Shown: positions 1 through 6,018, counted from the first letter of the stretch. The stretch: 6,803 nt of DNA from Trueperaceae bacterium (GCA_007128755.1 SKWV01000141.1:1-6803), one strand, 5' to 3'. Made by a program: numbers and translations. Notes: a model not told the origin generated them from the sequence alone.

Positions 1-1154
1 AGGCTCACCCAGGCCGCGACGTGCAAGGCCCACGACCCGCTCAGGCCCCGCGGCCACGCACCGGTGAGCGGAAGGAGGCTCGCCAGGAGCGCCAACACGG
101 CCACGTCGAGGACCGCCGGGCTCCGCGCCGCGGCGGGCCCGAAGGCGCTCCTCGCCGCCGCGACGAGGCCGAGCGTGATGCCGCCCAGCAAGAAGGCGTG
201 CAGCAAGAGGATGCGCAGCGCGAGCATGTCGATGATCGCGGCCGCGCCGGGCCACACCAGGGCGACCTCGATCGCGCCCTTGAGCGTCAGGAAGGCCAGG
301 GGCAGCGCCCACCAGCGTGGCACGCCGGCGCGCCACAGGGGCCAGACGGCGAGCAGCATGCCCGCACCGGCGAGGCCCGTGCCGATCGCGGCGGCCGCGC
401 CGAGCCACGGGGCGCCCGTCGGCGCCGCCAGCGCGGCCAGCGACCGCACGATCAGGCCGAGCGTGAGGATCTCGACGCCGCGCTCCGCGACGTGGCGCCC
501 CGCGTGTGGCGGGGTGGCTCCGTAGGCGAGGCCCAAGAGCGCGAGGGTGAACCAGCCTTCGCCGAAGAGGTCGAGGAAGAAGTCGACGAGCGCCATCATC
601 CAGGCGGGATCGGCGGCGCCCGCCAGGCCCGTCCCGGCGAGGCCGAGCGCACCCATCGACGCCAGGATGAGCAGGAACAGCGCGGCATCGAACGCCCGCA
701 GCGGCAACGACCGCGCGCGGCCCCACGTGGCGGCCACGTAGACGCCGACGAACGCGTACCACGCGACGCCGTTGAGGGCCGACGTGATCATCGACAGCGG
801 CAGCTGCGCGCCGCCCACGCGCAGCAGCCCGTAGCCGCTCAGGAGGAAGGGCACGAAGGTCGTCAGGCCGCACAGCAGCGCGAAGCCGGCGACGCCCGTC
901 CCGCGTACGCGGATCCCCCACCCGCGCAAGGCGACCATCATCAGCATCATGAGCGCGGGCGTGACCCACGAGAAGTACATGAGGTGGGAGTGGGCGTGGC
1001 GCACGTTGACGAACTCGAGCCCGGCAGGGAAGCCATGGAGCATGCCGAACCTGAGCGCCGAACCGGTGAGCGCCGCCACGGCGAACGCGGCCAACGACCA
1101 CCACCAGGTCGGGCTCACGCCGCTCGCGTCGGGCGCCTCGTGACGTGCATCCAC
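1..1154 (-). CDS. Polytopic membrane protein with HAHSH motif, possibly heme-copper-oxidase-subunit-I-like (3' end outside window)
   Basis: An uninterrupted minus-strand reading frame of 384 codons runs off the left edge without a stop, so the C-terminus is missing. I chose the GTG at 1154 because a TACGCT hexamer ends 6 nt before it (leaderless pattern) and the frame is closed by a stop just beyond 1199. After a short polar N-terminus, about ten to twelve hydrophobic segments follow almost without soluble loops (roughly residues 18-34, 58-78, 86-112, 120-143, 155-180, 190-212, 225-246, 249-275, 282-302, 305-333, 348-366). The striking element is VRHAHSHLMYFSWV at residues 51-64, at the mouth of the second helix, with another in-membrane histidine at H319 (LLLHAFLLGG). 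From memory, HAHSH followed by an aromatic GW/SW helix occurs in membrane proteins distantly related to heme-copper oxidase subunit I or NnrS, where such histidines can bind heme. I infer a possible redox or heme-binding role. The existence of the gene is firm; the family is tentative. Confidence 0.72.
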   Translation of the reverse strand, partial: MDARHEAPDASGVSPTWWWSLAAFAVAALTGSALRFGMLHGFPAGLEFVNVRHAHSHLMYFSWVTPALMMLMMVALRGWGIRVRGTGVAGFALLCGLTTFVPFLLSGYGLLRVGGAQLPLSMITSALNGVAWYAFVGVYVAATWGRARSLPLRAFDAALFLLILASMGALGLAGTGLAGAADPAWMMALVDFFLDLFGEGWFTLALLGLAYGATPPHAGRHVAERGVEILTLGLIVRSLAALAAPTGAPWLGAAAAIGTGLAGAGMLLAVWPLWRAGVPRWWALPLAFLTLKGAIEVALVWPGAAAIIDMLALRILLLHAFLLGGITLGLVAAARSAFGPAAARSPAVLDVAVLALLASLLPLTGAWPRGLSGSWALHVAAWVS

Positions 1155-1160
1155 GTGGCG

Positions 1161-1166
1161 AGCGTA
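1161..1166 (-). promoter_or_regulatory. Leaderless -10 element (TACGCT) for the HAHSH membrane protein gene
   Basis: Read on the minus strand, TACGCT is followed by 6 nt and then the GTG start at 1154. It fits the TANNNT consensus of leaderless promoters, where transcription begins at or next to the start codon. There is no Shine-Dalgarno sequence before this GTG, which agrees. I see no clear -35 hexamer. Confidence 0.5.
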
Positions 1167-1260
1167 CGGGCCTGCAGCGCTCGGCAGCCATGACCCACGT
1201 CATCGCACCGAGACGGCGCGAGGGGCCAGGGCCCGTGGGCCCGAGCGGCCCGCCGGGGCG

Positions 1261-1266
1261 TATCCT
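1261..1266 (+). promoter_or_regulatory. Leaderless -10 element (TATCCT) for the EamA transporter gene
   Basis: TATCCT ends 6 nt before the GTG start at 1273, matching TANNNT at the same distance as at two other starts in this window. No Shine-Dalgarno sequence precedes the GTG. The 118-nt gap back to the divergent start at 1154 therefore holds two back-to-back promoters. It also holds a small GC-only inverted repeat, gggcccgtgggccc, around 1228-1241, which could be an operator but is weak evidence at this base composition. Confidence 0.55.
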
Positions 1267-1272
1267 GGCCGC

Positions 1273-2124
1273 GTGACATGGATCGTGCTGGCGCTCGCCG
1301 CCGGCCTTGCCAGCGCGGTCAACGTCTGGGCCTCCAAGCTCCTGGTGGCGCGCCTGCGTCCCGCCGTGCTCGGTGGCACCGTGCACCTCACGGGCGGCCT
1401 CATGTGCCTCGCGCTGCTGCCCGCGTTCGGCGCCGACCTCGCGCCCGCCGCGGAGCGTCTCCCCCACCTCGCGCTGATGACCGTGGTGTACGTCGCCGGC
1501 AACGGGCTCTACTTCCGCGCGCTGGCGGCGAGCCAGCTCTCCGAAGTCGACCTCCTGCTGCGCTCGTCGGCACTGTGGACGGTCGTGGGCGGTGTGGCGC
1601 TGCTCCGCGAGCCGTTCGGACTGCCGTCGCTCGTCGGCGGCCTCCTGATCCTGGTCTCGGTGACGCTGCTCGCTCGCGCTCCCGGGCGCTGGCGCTTCTC
1701 GGCGCCGCAGCGCCTCGCGCTCGGCGCCGCGATGCTGTTCGGCGCCGGCAACGTGATCGACAAGGCGATCGCCGCGCCGTTCCACCCGCTCGGCTACACC
1801 GCGTTGAACCTCGTGCTCACGGGCGTCGGCATGCTGGCGATCGCCCGACCCAGTCGCGCCGAGTGGCTGGCGCCGGCCCTGTGGCGACCGTCCGCGTGGC
1901 TCGTCGCCGCGACGTTCGCGCTCACGCAGCTCTGCATCATCCTCGCCTTCGCGGCCGGCGGGACGGCCGGCGACGTGATCCTGGTGGCGCAGGCGCGGCT
2001 GCTGCTGCTCGTGGCCGTGGGCGTGATCGTGCTGCGCGAACGCGATCGGCTCGCTCGCAAGCTGGGAGCGGTCGCGCTGATGCTCGCGGGCATCGCGTTC
2101 CTCTCCGCCGGCGGTGCTGGCTGA
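1273..2124 (+). CDS. EamA/DMT-superfamily transporter (10 TM)
   Basis: This 283-residue protein starts at GTG 1273, supported by the leaderless -10 just upstream, and ends at TGA 2122-2124. Its length and layout fit the drug/metabolite transporter superfamily: two tandem EamA repeats of about five helices each (roughly residues 1-133 and 147-281) joined by a short basic linker (APGRWRFS). Each half ends in the typical pattern of a charged turn followed by a glycine-rich helix: LREPFGLPSLVGGLLILV in the first half and LRERDRLARKLGAVALM in the second. Members sit in the inner membrane and export or import small metabolites such as amino acids or sugars; the substrate cannot be read from sequence. 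It is convergent with murQ, with an 18-nt gap, and divergent from the HAHSH membrane protein. Nothing ties it directly to peptidoglycan recycling. Confidence 0.88.
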   Translation: MTWIVLALAAGLASAVNVWASKLLVARLRPAVLGGTVHLTGGLMCLALLPAFGADLAPAAERLPHLALMTVVYVAGNGLYFRALAASQLSEVDLLLRSSALWTVVGGVALLREPFGLPSLVGGLLILVSVTLLARAPGRWRFSAPQRLALGAAMLFGAGNVIDKAIAAPFHPLGYTALNLVLTGVGMLAIARPSRAEWLAPALWRPSAWLVAATFALTQLCIILAFAAGGTAGDVILVAQARLLLLVAVGVIVLRERDRLARKLGAVALMLAGIAFLSAGGAG

Positions 2125-2139
2125 CGGCGCCGCCGGCCG

Positions 2140-2149
2140 CTCCTAGGAG
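2140..2149. repeat. 10-nt perfect palindrome over the murQ stop codon (CTCCTAGGAG)
   Basis: The convergent junction of the transporter and murQ is only 18 nt long. It consists of GC-rich self-complementary sequence (cggcgccgccggccgc) followed by CTCCTAGGAG, which contains the murQ TAG stop. There is no T-tract, so I do not call an intrinsic terminator. The palindrome may be chance, or part of a bidirectional 3'-end structure. Confidence 0.25.
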
Positions 2150-3054
2150 TCGTCGCGTTCGCCGCCGGCCGCGCGCGCCGCGGACGCCGACGCCTCGCGG
2201 ATCCTGCCGCCGTGCGCAGCGAGCGCGTGTCGCGCCGCGTCGGGCGTGACGCTGGCTTCGAGCGACACGATGGCGACCCGCAGGTCCCACGCCGCCGCCT
2301 CGAGCGCCGACGCCGCGGCCGCGGCGTCACGGCCTGTGGCGAGCGCCACGATCTGCACGGCACGCCCACGAAGCTTCTCGTTCTTGGCCCGCATCCCGAC
2401 CATGAGGTTGCCGTACACGGCGCCGAGCTCGGGCATCGCGGCGGTCGAGAGGGCGTTGAGGGCGATCTTCTGCGCGGTCCCGGCGACCATGCGGGTCGAG
2501 CCCGCCACCACCTCGGGACCCGTCGCGAGCAGCACCGCGACGTCGGCGGCAGCCAGGAGCGGCGAATCGGGGTTGTTGGCGATGCCGACCGTGATGGCGC
2601 CGCGCTCCCGCGCGCGCCGCACCGCCGCGATCGTGTAGGGCGTGTGGCCGCTGGCGGCGATCCCGATGAGCACGTCGCGCTCGCCCACCATCGCATCGTC
2701 CACGGCCTGCGCGGCGGCGGCGGCGTCGTCCTCCGCGCCTTCGACCGCCTCGCCGCCGGCCGACAGGCCGCCGGCGAGCAGCACGACCGTGCGGTCGAAG
2801 TCGAACGTGGGTGGGAGCTCGGCGGCGTCCTGGAGCGCCAGTCGGCCCGACGTCCCGGCGCCGGCGTAGACGATGCGTCCGCCCGCCACGAGGCGCATGG
2901 CGATGTGCTCCGCCGCCTCGGTGAGCTCGGGGAGCGCCGCCGTCACGGCGGCCACGGCCCGTTCGTTTGCCCGAACGAGGGCCTCGACCCGTCGCGCCAT
3001 CGGCCAGACGTCGAACGCCTCGTAACGGGTGTCGATCGCTTCGGTCACGGTCAT
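2143..3054 (-). CDS. murQ: N-acetylmuramic acid 6-phosphate etherase (MurQ)
   Basis: This 303-residue cytosolic enzyme cleaves the lactyl ether of MurNAc-6-phosphate, giving GlcNAc-6-phosphate and D-lactate, the committed step of MurNAc recycling. The single SIS domain is complete. It has the phosphosugar-binding loop YAGAGTSGRL at 63-72 and the signature QDAAELPPTF at 75-84, whose E79 corresponds to E. coli E83. AVEGAEDD at 103-110 carries E108, matching E. coli E114. GIAASGHTPY (131-140), STRMVAGTAQKIALN (186-200) and NLMVGMRAKNEKLRGR (216-231) are also present, as is a C-terminal AAHGGRIRE helix. The length is normal for the family. The ATG at 3054 has GAGGAG only 2 nt upstream; a GTG two codons later (3048) sits 8 nt from the same motif and also precedes the conserved TE, so a 301-residue product is possible. 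The gene is separated from anmK by the oppositely oriented acetyltransferase gene, so the two are not co-transcribed here. No phosphotransferase-type MurNAc importer is adjacent, which points to AnmK as the likely source of substrate. Confidence 0.96.
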   Translation of the reverse strand: MTVTEAIDTRYEAFDVWPMARRVEALVRANERAVAAVTAALPELTEAAEHIAMRLVAGGRIVYAGAGTSGRLALQDAAELPPTFDFDRTVVLLAGGLSAGGEAVEGAEDDAAAAAQAVDDAMVGERDVLIGIAASGHTPYTIAAVRRARERGAITVGIANNPDSPLLAAADVAVLLATGPEVVAGSTRMVAGTAQKIALNALSTAAMPELGAVYGNLMVGMRAKNEKLRGRAVQIVALATGRDAAAAASALEAAAWDLRVAIVSLEASVTPDAARHALAAHGGRIREASASAARAAGGERDDS

Positions 3055-3056
3055 GG

Positions 3057-3062
3057 CTCCTC
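3057..3062 (-). promoter_or_regulatory. Shine-Dalgarno site of murQ (GAGGAG)
   Basis: On the minus strand GAGGAG lies 2 nt before the ATG at 3054 and 8 nt before the in-frame GTG at 3048. The distance to the GTG is the more canonical one, so this site leaves the murQ start open by two codons. Its presence shows that murQ is translated from a leadered message, unlike the leaderless genes in the window. Confidence 0.55.
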
Positions 3063-3095
3063 GCTTCGCGCCACCTGGTGCGGCGCTCGTGGTGG

Positions 3096-3101
3096 TATGG
3101 G
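3096..3101 (+). promoter_or_regulatory. Weak candidate -10 (TATGGG) for the GNAT gene
   Basis: In the 89-nt divergent gap between murQ and the acetyltransferase, the only AT-containing stretch is ggtggtatggggg. TATGGG preceded by TGG resembles an extended -10 element. No convincing -35 is visible. The complementary strand of the same stretch (CATACC) could equally serve murQ. Confidence 0.22.
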
Positions 3102-3114
3102 GGTGGCGGCCGGG

Positions 3115-3133
3115 CCGCGCGCGCTGCGCGCGG
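3115..3133 (+). promoter_or_regulatory. GC hairpin in the 5' leader abutting the GNAT ribosome site
   Basis: CCGCGCG (3115-3121) and CGCGCGG (3127-3133) form a perfect 7-bp stem around a 5-nt loop. The right arm reaches into the GGGAG Shine-Dalgarno motif at 3132-3136. Folding could restrict ribosome access, but alternating CG runs arise easily at this composition. Confidence 0.25.
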
Positions 3134-3136
3134 GAG
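3132..3136 (+). promoter_or_regulatory. Shine-Dalgarno site of the GNAT gene (GGGAG)
   Basis: GGGAG lies 7 nt before the ATG at 3144. It decides the start, because the same frame stays open far upstream (to 2967) across the divergent murQ gene. Confidence 0.55.
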
Positions 3137-3143
3137 CGGATGC

Positions 3144-3674
3144 ATGGGAGGCCCGAGCATCAAAGGTGGCGCTGACACGATCACGATCCGCCAGGCGGAG
3201 CGCTCGCAGCTGACGTCGCTGGCGCGCCTGCACGAGGGGCATGCGCTCTTCCGGCGCTACGCGCTCGAGACGACCGCCCTGGCCGACGCGCTCGCCCAGG
3301 CGCTGGACGCCGGCGATGGCGTGCTGACCGCCGTGCGCGCAGGGGAACGCATCGGCTTCGCGTGGTGGTCGCCGCGCGGGGCGTTCTCCCGCAGCCCCTA
3401 CCTGCGCCTGCTCGTCGTGGCCGCGCAGGCGGCGGGGACGGGCGCGGGCACGGCGCTCATGGACGCGGTCGAGCGCGAGGCCTTCGCGCGCGCGGCCGAC
3501 CTGTTCCTGCTGGTGACGCGCGACAATGCCGGGGCGCGGCGCTTCTACGAGCGGCGCGGCTTCGAGGCCGTCGGCGAGCTCCACGACTACGTGGCGCCCG
3601 GGGTCGACGAGGTCGTGATGCGCAAGCGGCGAAAGGCGAGCGCTCCTGCGGTCGTCACGGCGCCACCGGGGTAG
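3144..3674 (+). CDS. GNAT-family N-acetyltransferase
   Basis: This 176-residue protein is a single GCN5-related acetyltransferase domain, which transfers an acetyl group from acetyl-CoA to an amine. The ATG at 3144 is chosen because GGGAG lies 7 nt upstream and the domain begins right after it, with strand 1 at TITIRQAE (residues 12-19). Motif A is LRLLVVAAQAAGTGAGTAL at 88-106, with the acetyl-CoA pyrophosphate loop Q95-AAG-T-G-A-G. Motif B is NAGARRFYERRGF at 128-140, with the usual N128 and Y135. It ends in a basic, proline/alanine-rich tail with no signal peptide, so it is cytosolic. The substrate is unknown: GNATs of this size act on amino acids, aminosugars, antibiotics or protein N-termini. 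It lies between murQ and anmK on the opposite strand. Its last 20 nt overlap the 3' end of anmK, so each gene's stop codon falls inside the other's coding sequence. A role in aminosugar or cell-wall metabolism is suggested only by position. Confidence 0.88.
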   Translation: MGGPSIKGGADTITIRQAERSQLTSLARLHEGHALFRRYALETTALADALAQALDAGDGVLTAVRAGERIGFAWWSPRGAFSRSPYLRLLVVAAQAAGTGAGTALMDAVEREAFARAADLFLLVTRDNAGARRFYERRGFEAVGELHDYVAPGVDEVVMRKRRKASAPAVVTAPPG

Positions 3675-4845
3675 GCCACAGGTACTTGCCGGCGACCACC
3701 GGACGGCGGGCGCCCGTCGCGGCCGGTAGCGTGCCGGCGCGACCGTGGAAGCCGTCGTACGCCATGACCGCGAACGCCAGCGCCTCGCGATCCGTGGAGA
3801 CCATGCCGATCTCCTCGAAGGTGCGGACGGGCACGTCGAGGCGCTCGCGCAGCATGGCCACCAGGGTCGGGTTGGCGGCGCCGCCGCCGGCGAGCAGCAC
3901 CTCGTCGAGCGGGCGGTCGGCTCGCAGCAGGCGGTAGGCCGCCGCGATCGAGGCGGCCGTGAAGGCCGTCAGGGTGGCGACGAGGTCGTCGGCCGGGAGA
4001 TCGTCCGGATCGGCTCCCGCCCCCTGCAGGGTTCGCTCCAGGGAGAAGAGCTCGCGACCCGTCGTCTTGGGGAACGGCAGCGCGAGGTACGGGTGCCGCA
4101 GCAGCGCCTCGAGGAGCGCCCCGTCGACGCGGCCGCTCGCGGCCATGCGGCCGCCCGCGTCGTACTCGGCGCCCGTGGTGCGAGCCACGGCCTCGTCCAT
4201 CAGGCAGTTGCCGGGTCCGGTGTCGAAAGCGACCACGGCCGACGGATCGCCGTCGCGTGGCAACCACGTCAGGTTCGAGATCCCACCGAGGTTGTGCACG
4301 GCGCGCGCCACGCCGCTCCGGGCGTGGAGGCGCAGATCGCCGTAGGAGACCATGGGGGCGCCCTGCCCGCCGGCCGCCATGTCCGATTGGCGGAAGTCGC
4401 ACGCCACGGGTACCCGGCAGCGCTCGAGGACCAGGGCCGCCTCGCCGAGCTGGAGCGTCGAGGTGGTGCGCCAGCCGCGCGCGGGGTCGACGCGCGGGAC
4501 GTGGTAGACGTTCTGGCCCGACAGCGCGACGAGGTCGACGGCGACGCGGTCGGTGAGCGGACCGCAGAGCGCGGCGTAGGCGTGCCCGATCTCGGCGTGG
4601 AGCTGCGTGAGCATCGCCACGTCGCTCCCTCCCTCGCCGAGCGCCGCCACGAGACGCTCACGCAGGTCGGCCGGATAGGGCGCGCTGTGCCGCTCGCGCA
4701 CGTCCCACGCCAGGCGCGCGCCGTCGTCGTGCAGGTCGACGAGCACCACGTCCATGCCGTCGAGCGAGGTGCCGCTCATGAGGGACAGGAGCGTCATCGG
4801 GCGCGCGGGCTCGCCCAGCGGCACGCCCGGCCAGATGGGGCCCAT
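3655..4845 (-). CDS. anmK: Anhydro-N-acetylmuramic acid kinase (AnmK)
   Basis: AnmK uses ATP to open the 1,6-anhydro ring of anhydroMurNAc and phosphorylate it, giving MurNAc-6-phosphate, the substrate of MurQ. The 396-residue reading from ATG 4845 shows the ATPase-fold phosphate loop MSGTSLDGMD at 23-32 and FRQSDMAAGGQGAP at 151-164. It also shows HNLGGISNLT at 184-193, FDTGPGNCLMDE at 207-218 (D217 matches the catalytic D182 of E. coli), FPKTTGREL at 258-266 and the adenosine-site LLAGGGAANP at 317-326. The start overlaps the upstream hydrolase stop as TGATG, which suggests translational coupling. A second ATG at 4797, immediately before the conserved TLLSLMSGT, would give 380 residues, nearer the family norm of about 370; neither has a good Shine-Dalgarno. 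One oddity: the loop usually written GxHGQTxxH reads LSGQNVYH at 108-115, so the first His is Ser and the Thr is Asn. The catalytic core otherwise looks intact. Confidence 0.95.
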   Translation of the reverse strand: MGPIWPGVPLGEPARPMTLLSLMSGTSLDGMDVVLVDLHDDGARLAWDVRERHSAPYPADLRERLVAALGEGGSDVAMLTQLHAEIGHAYAALCGPLTDRVAVDLVALSGQNVYHVPRVDPARGWRTTSTLQLGEAALVLERCRVPVACDFRQSDMAAGGQGAPMVSYGDLRLHARSGVARAVHNLGGISNLTWLPRDGDPSAVVAFDTGPGNCLMDEAVARTTGAEYDAGGRMAASGRVDGALLEALLRHPYLALPFPKTTGRELFSLERTLQGAGADPDDLPADDLVATLTAFTAASIAAAYRLLRADRPLDEVLLAGGGAANPTLVAMLRERLDVPVRTFEEIGMVSTDREALAFAVMAYDGFHGRAGTLPAATGARRPVVAGKYLWPTPVAP

Positions 4846-5882
4846 CACGCGGCCACCGCGTGGACGAGGCCGTGGAAGCTTCCGCGCAGCGCCGTGATGC
4901 CGTGGCCGCGCGAGCGATGGGGATGGACCCGGTTGGTGAGCAGGACGCTCGCCGTGCCCCCTTCGGGATCGATCCAGAGGGAGGTGCCGGTGAAGCCGGT
5001 GTGGCCGTACCCGCGAGCCGCGTCGCCGGCGAAGACGCCGGGGTGCGCGAGCAGCCAGCCGAGGCCGCGGCGCACCCCGGCGTCGTCCTCGGCGTGCAGG
5101 GCGCTCGCCTCGCGCAGGAGCCACTCCGGACCGAGTCGAGGGTCGAGCCGCAGCCAGGCGCTCGCGTAGGTCGCGACGTCGGCGGCGGTGCCGAACAGCC
5201 CGGCGTGCCCCGCCACGCCGTCCCAGACGGACGCGTTCTCGTCGTGGACCTCGCCCTCGAGCAGGCGATTGCGCCAGCCGCAGTCTTCCGTCGCCGCGAC
5301 GGGTGCGTCCCTCACGGGCCCGAAACCGGTGTGGTGCATGCCCAGCGGCTCGAACACCGCCTCACGCGCGAACGCGTCGAGCCGGCGCTTCGTGACGCGC
5401 TCGACGAGCGCGCCGAGGAGCATGAAGCCCAGGTCGCTGTAGCGGACGGTGCCGGGCGCCTCGACCCGCGCCTGCAGGACGGCCGCGAGGGCGGTGGCGC
5501 GCGTGCTCACGCGCGCGAAGAGCGGCGACCAAGGCTCCACCCCCGCGGCGTGGGCGAGGAGCTGGCGGACGGTGGCGTCCGCCAAGCTCGGGCTCTGGAA
5601 CCAGCCGGCGTGGCTGAAGTAGGGCTCGAGCCTGTCGTCGAGGCCGAGCGCGCCGTCGGCCACGAGGCGGAGCACGCAGGGGAGCGTCGCCATGACCTTC
5701 GTGAGCGAGGCCAGGTCGTAGCGCGTGTCGGGGGTGACCGCCGGCCCCCCCTGGCGACGCACGCCGCAGACCATGAGCGGACCCGGGCCGTCCCGATCGG
5801 CGAGCGCGGCGGCGGCTCCGGGTACCACGCCCTGGGCGACGGCGAGCTCGAGCGAATCGCGGGCGGCACGAGGGAACGTCAT
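4845..5882 (-). CDS. Cytosolic beta-lactamase-fold serine hydrolase (AmiE/YbbE-like)
   Basis: This 345-residue protein belongs to the beta-lactamase/penicillin-binding-protein-like serine hydrolases (class C fold). The nucleophile motif SLTK is at 59-62 (S59, K62) within DLASLTKV, the second motif YSD is at 148-150, and the third, HTG, is at 294-296 within YGHTGFTGTS. The block VHDENASVWDGVAGHAGLF (212-230) resembles the B. subtilis YbbE/AmiE group, which belongs to the MurNAc-recycling operon of that species. There is no signal peptide or lipobox, so the enzyme should stay in the cytosol, unlike most relatives. The ATG at 5882 is supported by a TACATT leaderless -10 ending 7 nt upstream. The gene is first in a two-gene unit with anmK (TGATG overlap). 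I infer an amidase or peptidase on anhydro-muropeptides before AnmK, a job done by AmpD in enterobacteria. Carboxylesterase or D-aminopeptidase activity cannot be excluded. Family confident, substrate not. Confidence 0.88.
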   Translation of the reverse strand: MTFPRAARDSLELAVAQGVVPGAAAALADRDGPGPLMVCGVRRQGGPAVTPDTRYDLASLTKVMATLPCVLRLVADGALGLDDRLEPYFSHAGWFQSPSLADATVRQLLAHAAGVEPWSPLFARVSTRATALAAVLQARVEAPGTVRYSDLGFMLLGALVERVTKRRLDAFAREAVFEPLGMHHTGFGPVRDAPVAATEDCGWRNRLLEGEVHDENASVWDGVAGHAGLFGTAADVATYASAWLRLDPRLGPEWLLREASALHAEDDAGVRRGLGWLLAHPGVFAGDAARGYGHTGFTGTSLWIDPEGGTASVLLTNRVHPHRSRGHGITALRGSFHGLVHAVAA

Positions 5883-5889
5883 GCGGCGG

Positions 5890-5895
5890 AATGTA
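5890..5895 (-). promoter_or_regulatory. Leaderless -10 element (TACATT) for the hydrolase-anmK operon
   Basis: On the minus strand TACATT is followed by ccgccgc (7 nt) and the ATG at 5882. It fits TANNNT, and there is no Shine-Dalgarno sequence before the ATG. This would drive both the hydrolase and anmK. Confidence 0.55.
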
Positions 5896-5925
5896 GCACG
5901 ATTGTGGGAGGTGGTCTGGGAATGG

Positions 5926-5931
5926 TACGGT
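5926..5931 (+). promoter_or_regulatory. Candidate promoter for the ABC binding protein gene (extended -10 TGGTACGGT)
   Basis: TACGGT at 5926-5931 is preceded by TGG, giving an extended -10 pattern. TTGTGG at 5902-5907 lies 18 nt upstream as a weak -35. If used, the message has a leader of roughly 85 nt. This promoter and the opposite-facing hydrolase promoter at 5890-5895 overlap within about 40 nt, so one regulator could control both directions. Confidence 0.35.
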
Positions 5932-5960
5932 CCACGCTACGCGAGCGGCATGCGCAGAGG

Positions 5961-5974
5961 CCTCCGGCCGGAGG
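5961..5974 (+). repeat. Perfect 14-nt palindrome CCTCCGGCCGGAGG in the binding-protein leader
   Basis: CCTCCGG is followed directly by its reverse complement CCGGAGG. As DNA it could be an operator. As RNA it gives a 5-bp stem with a GGCC loop. Its CCTCC arm is also complementary to the GGAGG of the Shine-Dalgarno site at 6014-6018. A second small stem, CTCC-cgat-GGAG (5978-5989), and a direct repeat, CGCAGAGG (5953-5960 and 6008-6015), lie in the same leader. Confidence 0.35.
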
Positions 5975-6010
5975 GGGCTCCCGATGGAGGGGCCGGTGCA
6001 GGGCCGTCGC

Positions 6011-6018
6011 AGAGGAGG
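6011..6018 (+). promoter_or_regulatory. Strong Shine-Dalgarno site of the binding protein gene (AGAGGAGG)
   Basis: AGAGGAGG lies 3 nt before ATG 6022. It fixes the start there rather than at the in-frame ATG 24 codons earlier (5950), and it places the signal peptide exactly at the N-terminus. This is the longest match to the anti-Shine-Dalgarno sequence in the window, as expected for an abundant binding protein. Confidence 0.7.

Noticed and set aside
21..1193. A 390-codon plus-strand open frame rich in Arg, Gln, Glu and Gly
   Set aside because: It is opposite the membrane-protein gene. Its composition is low-complexity with no domain signature, whereas the minus strand gives regular hydrophobic helices. 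In such GC-rich DNA, shadow frames stay open by codon bias.
2125..2142. Bidirectional intrinsic terminator between the transporter and murQ
   Set aside because: The GC-rich self-complementary bases lack a T-run on either strand and the gap is only 18 nt, so a terminator cannot be supported from sequence alone.
2967..3143. Upstream extension of the GNAT gene from earlier in-frame starts
   Set aside because: The extension crosses the start and ribosome site of divergent murQ, is Arg-rich with no homology pattern, and lacks the ribosome site seen at 3132-3136.
2212..3213. A 333-codon plus-strand open frame opposite murQ
   Set aside because: It is a shadow of murQ, whose family motifs are all present on the minus strand. 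No plausible protein is encoded in the opposite frame.
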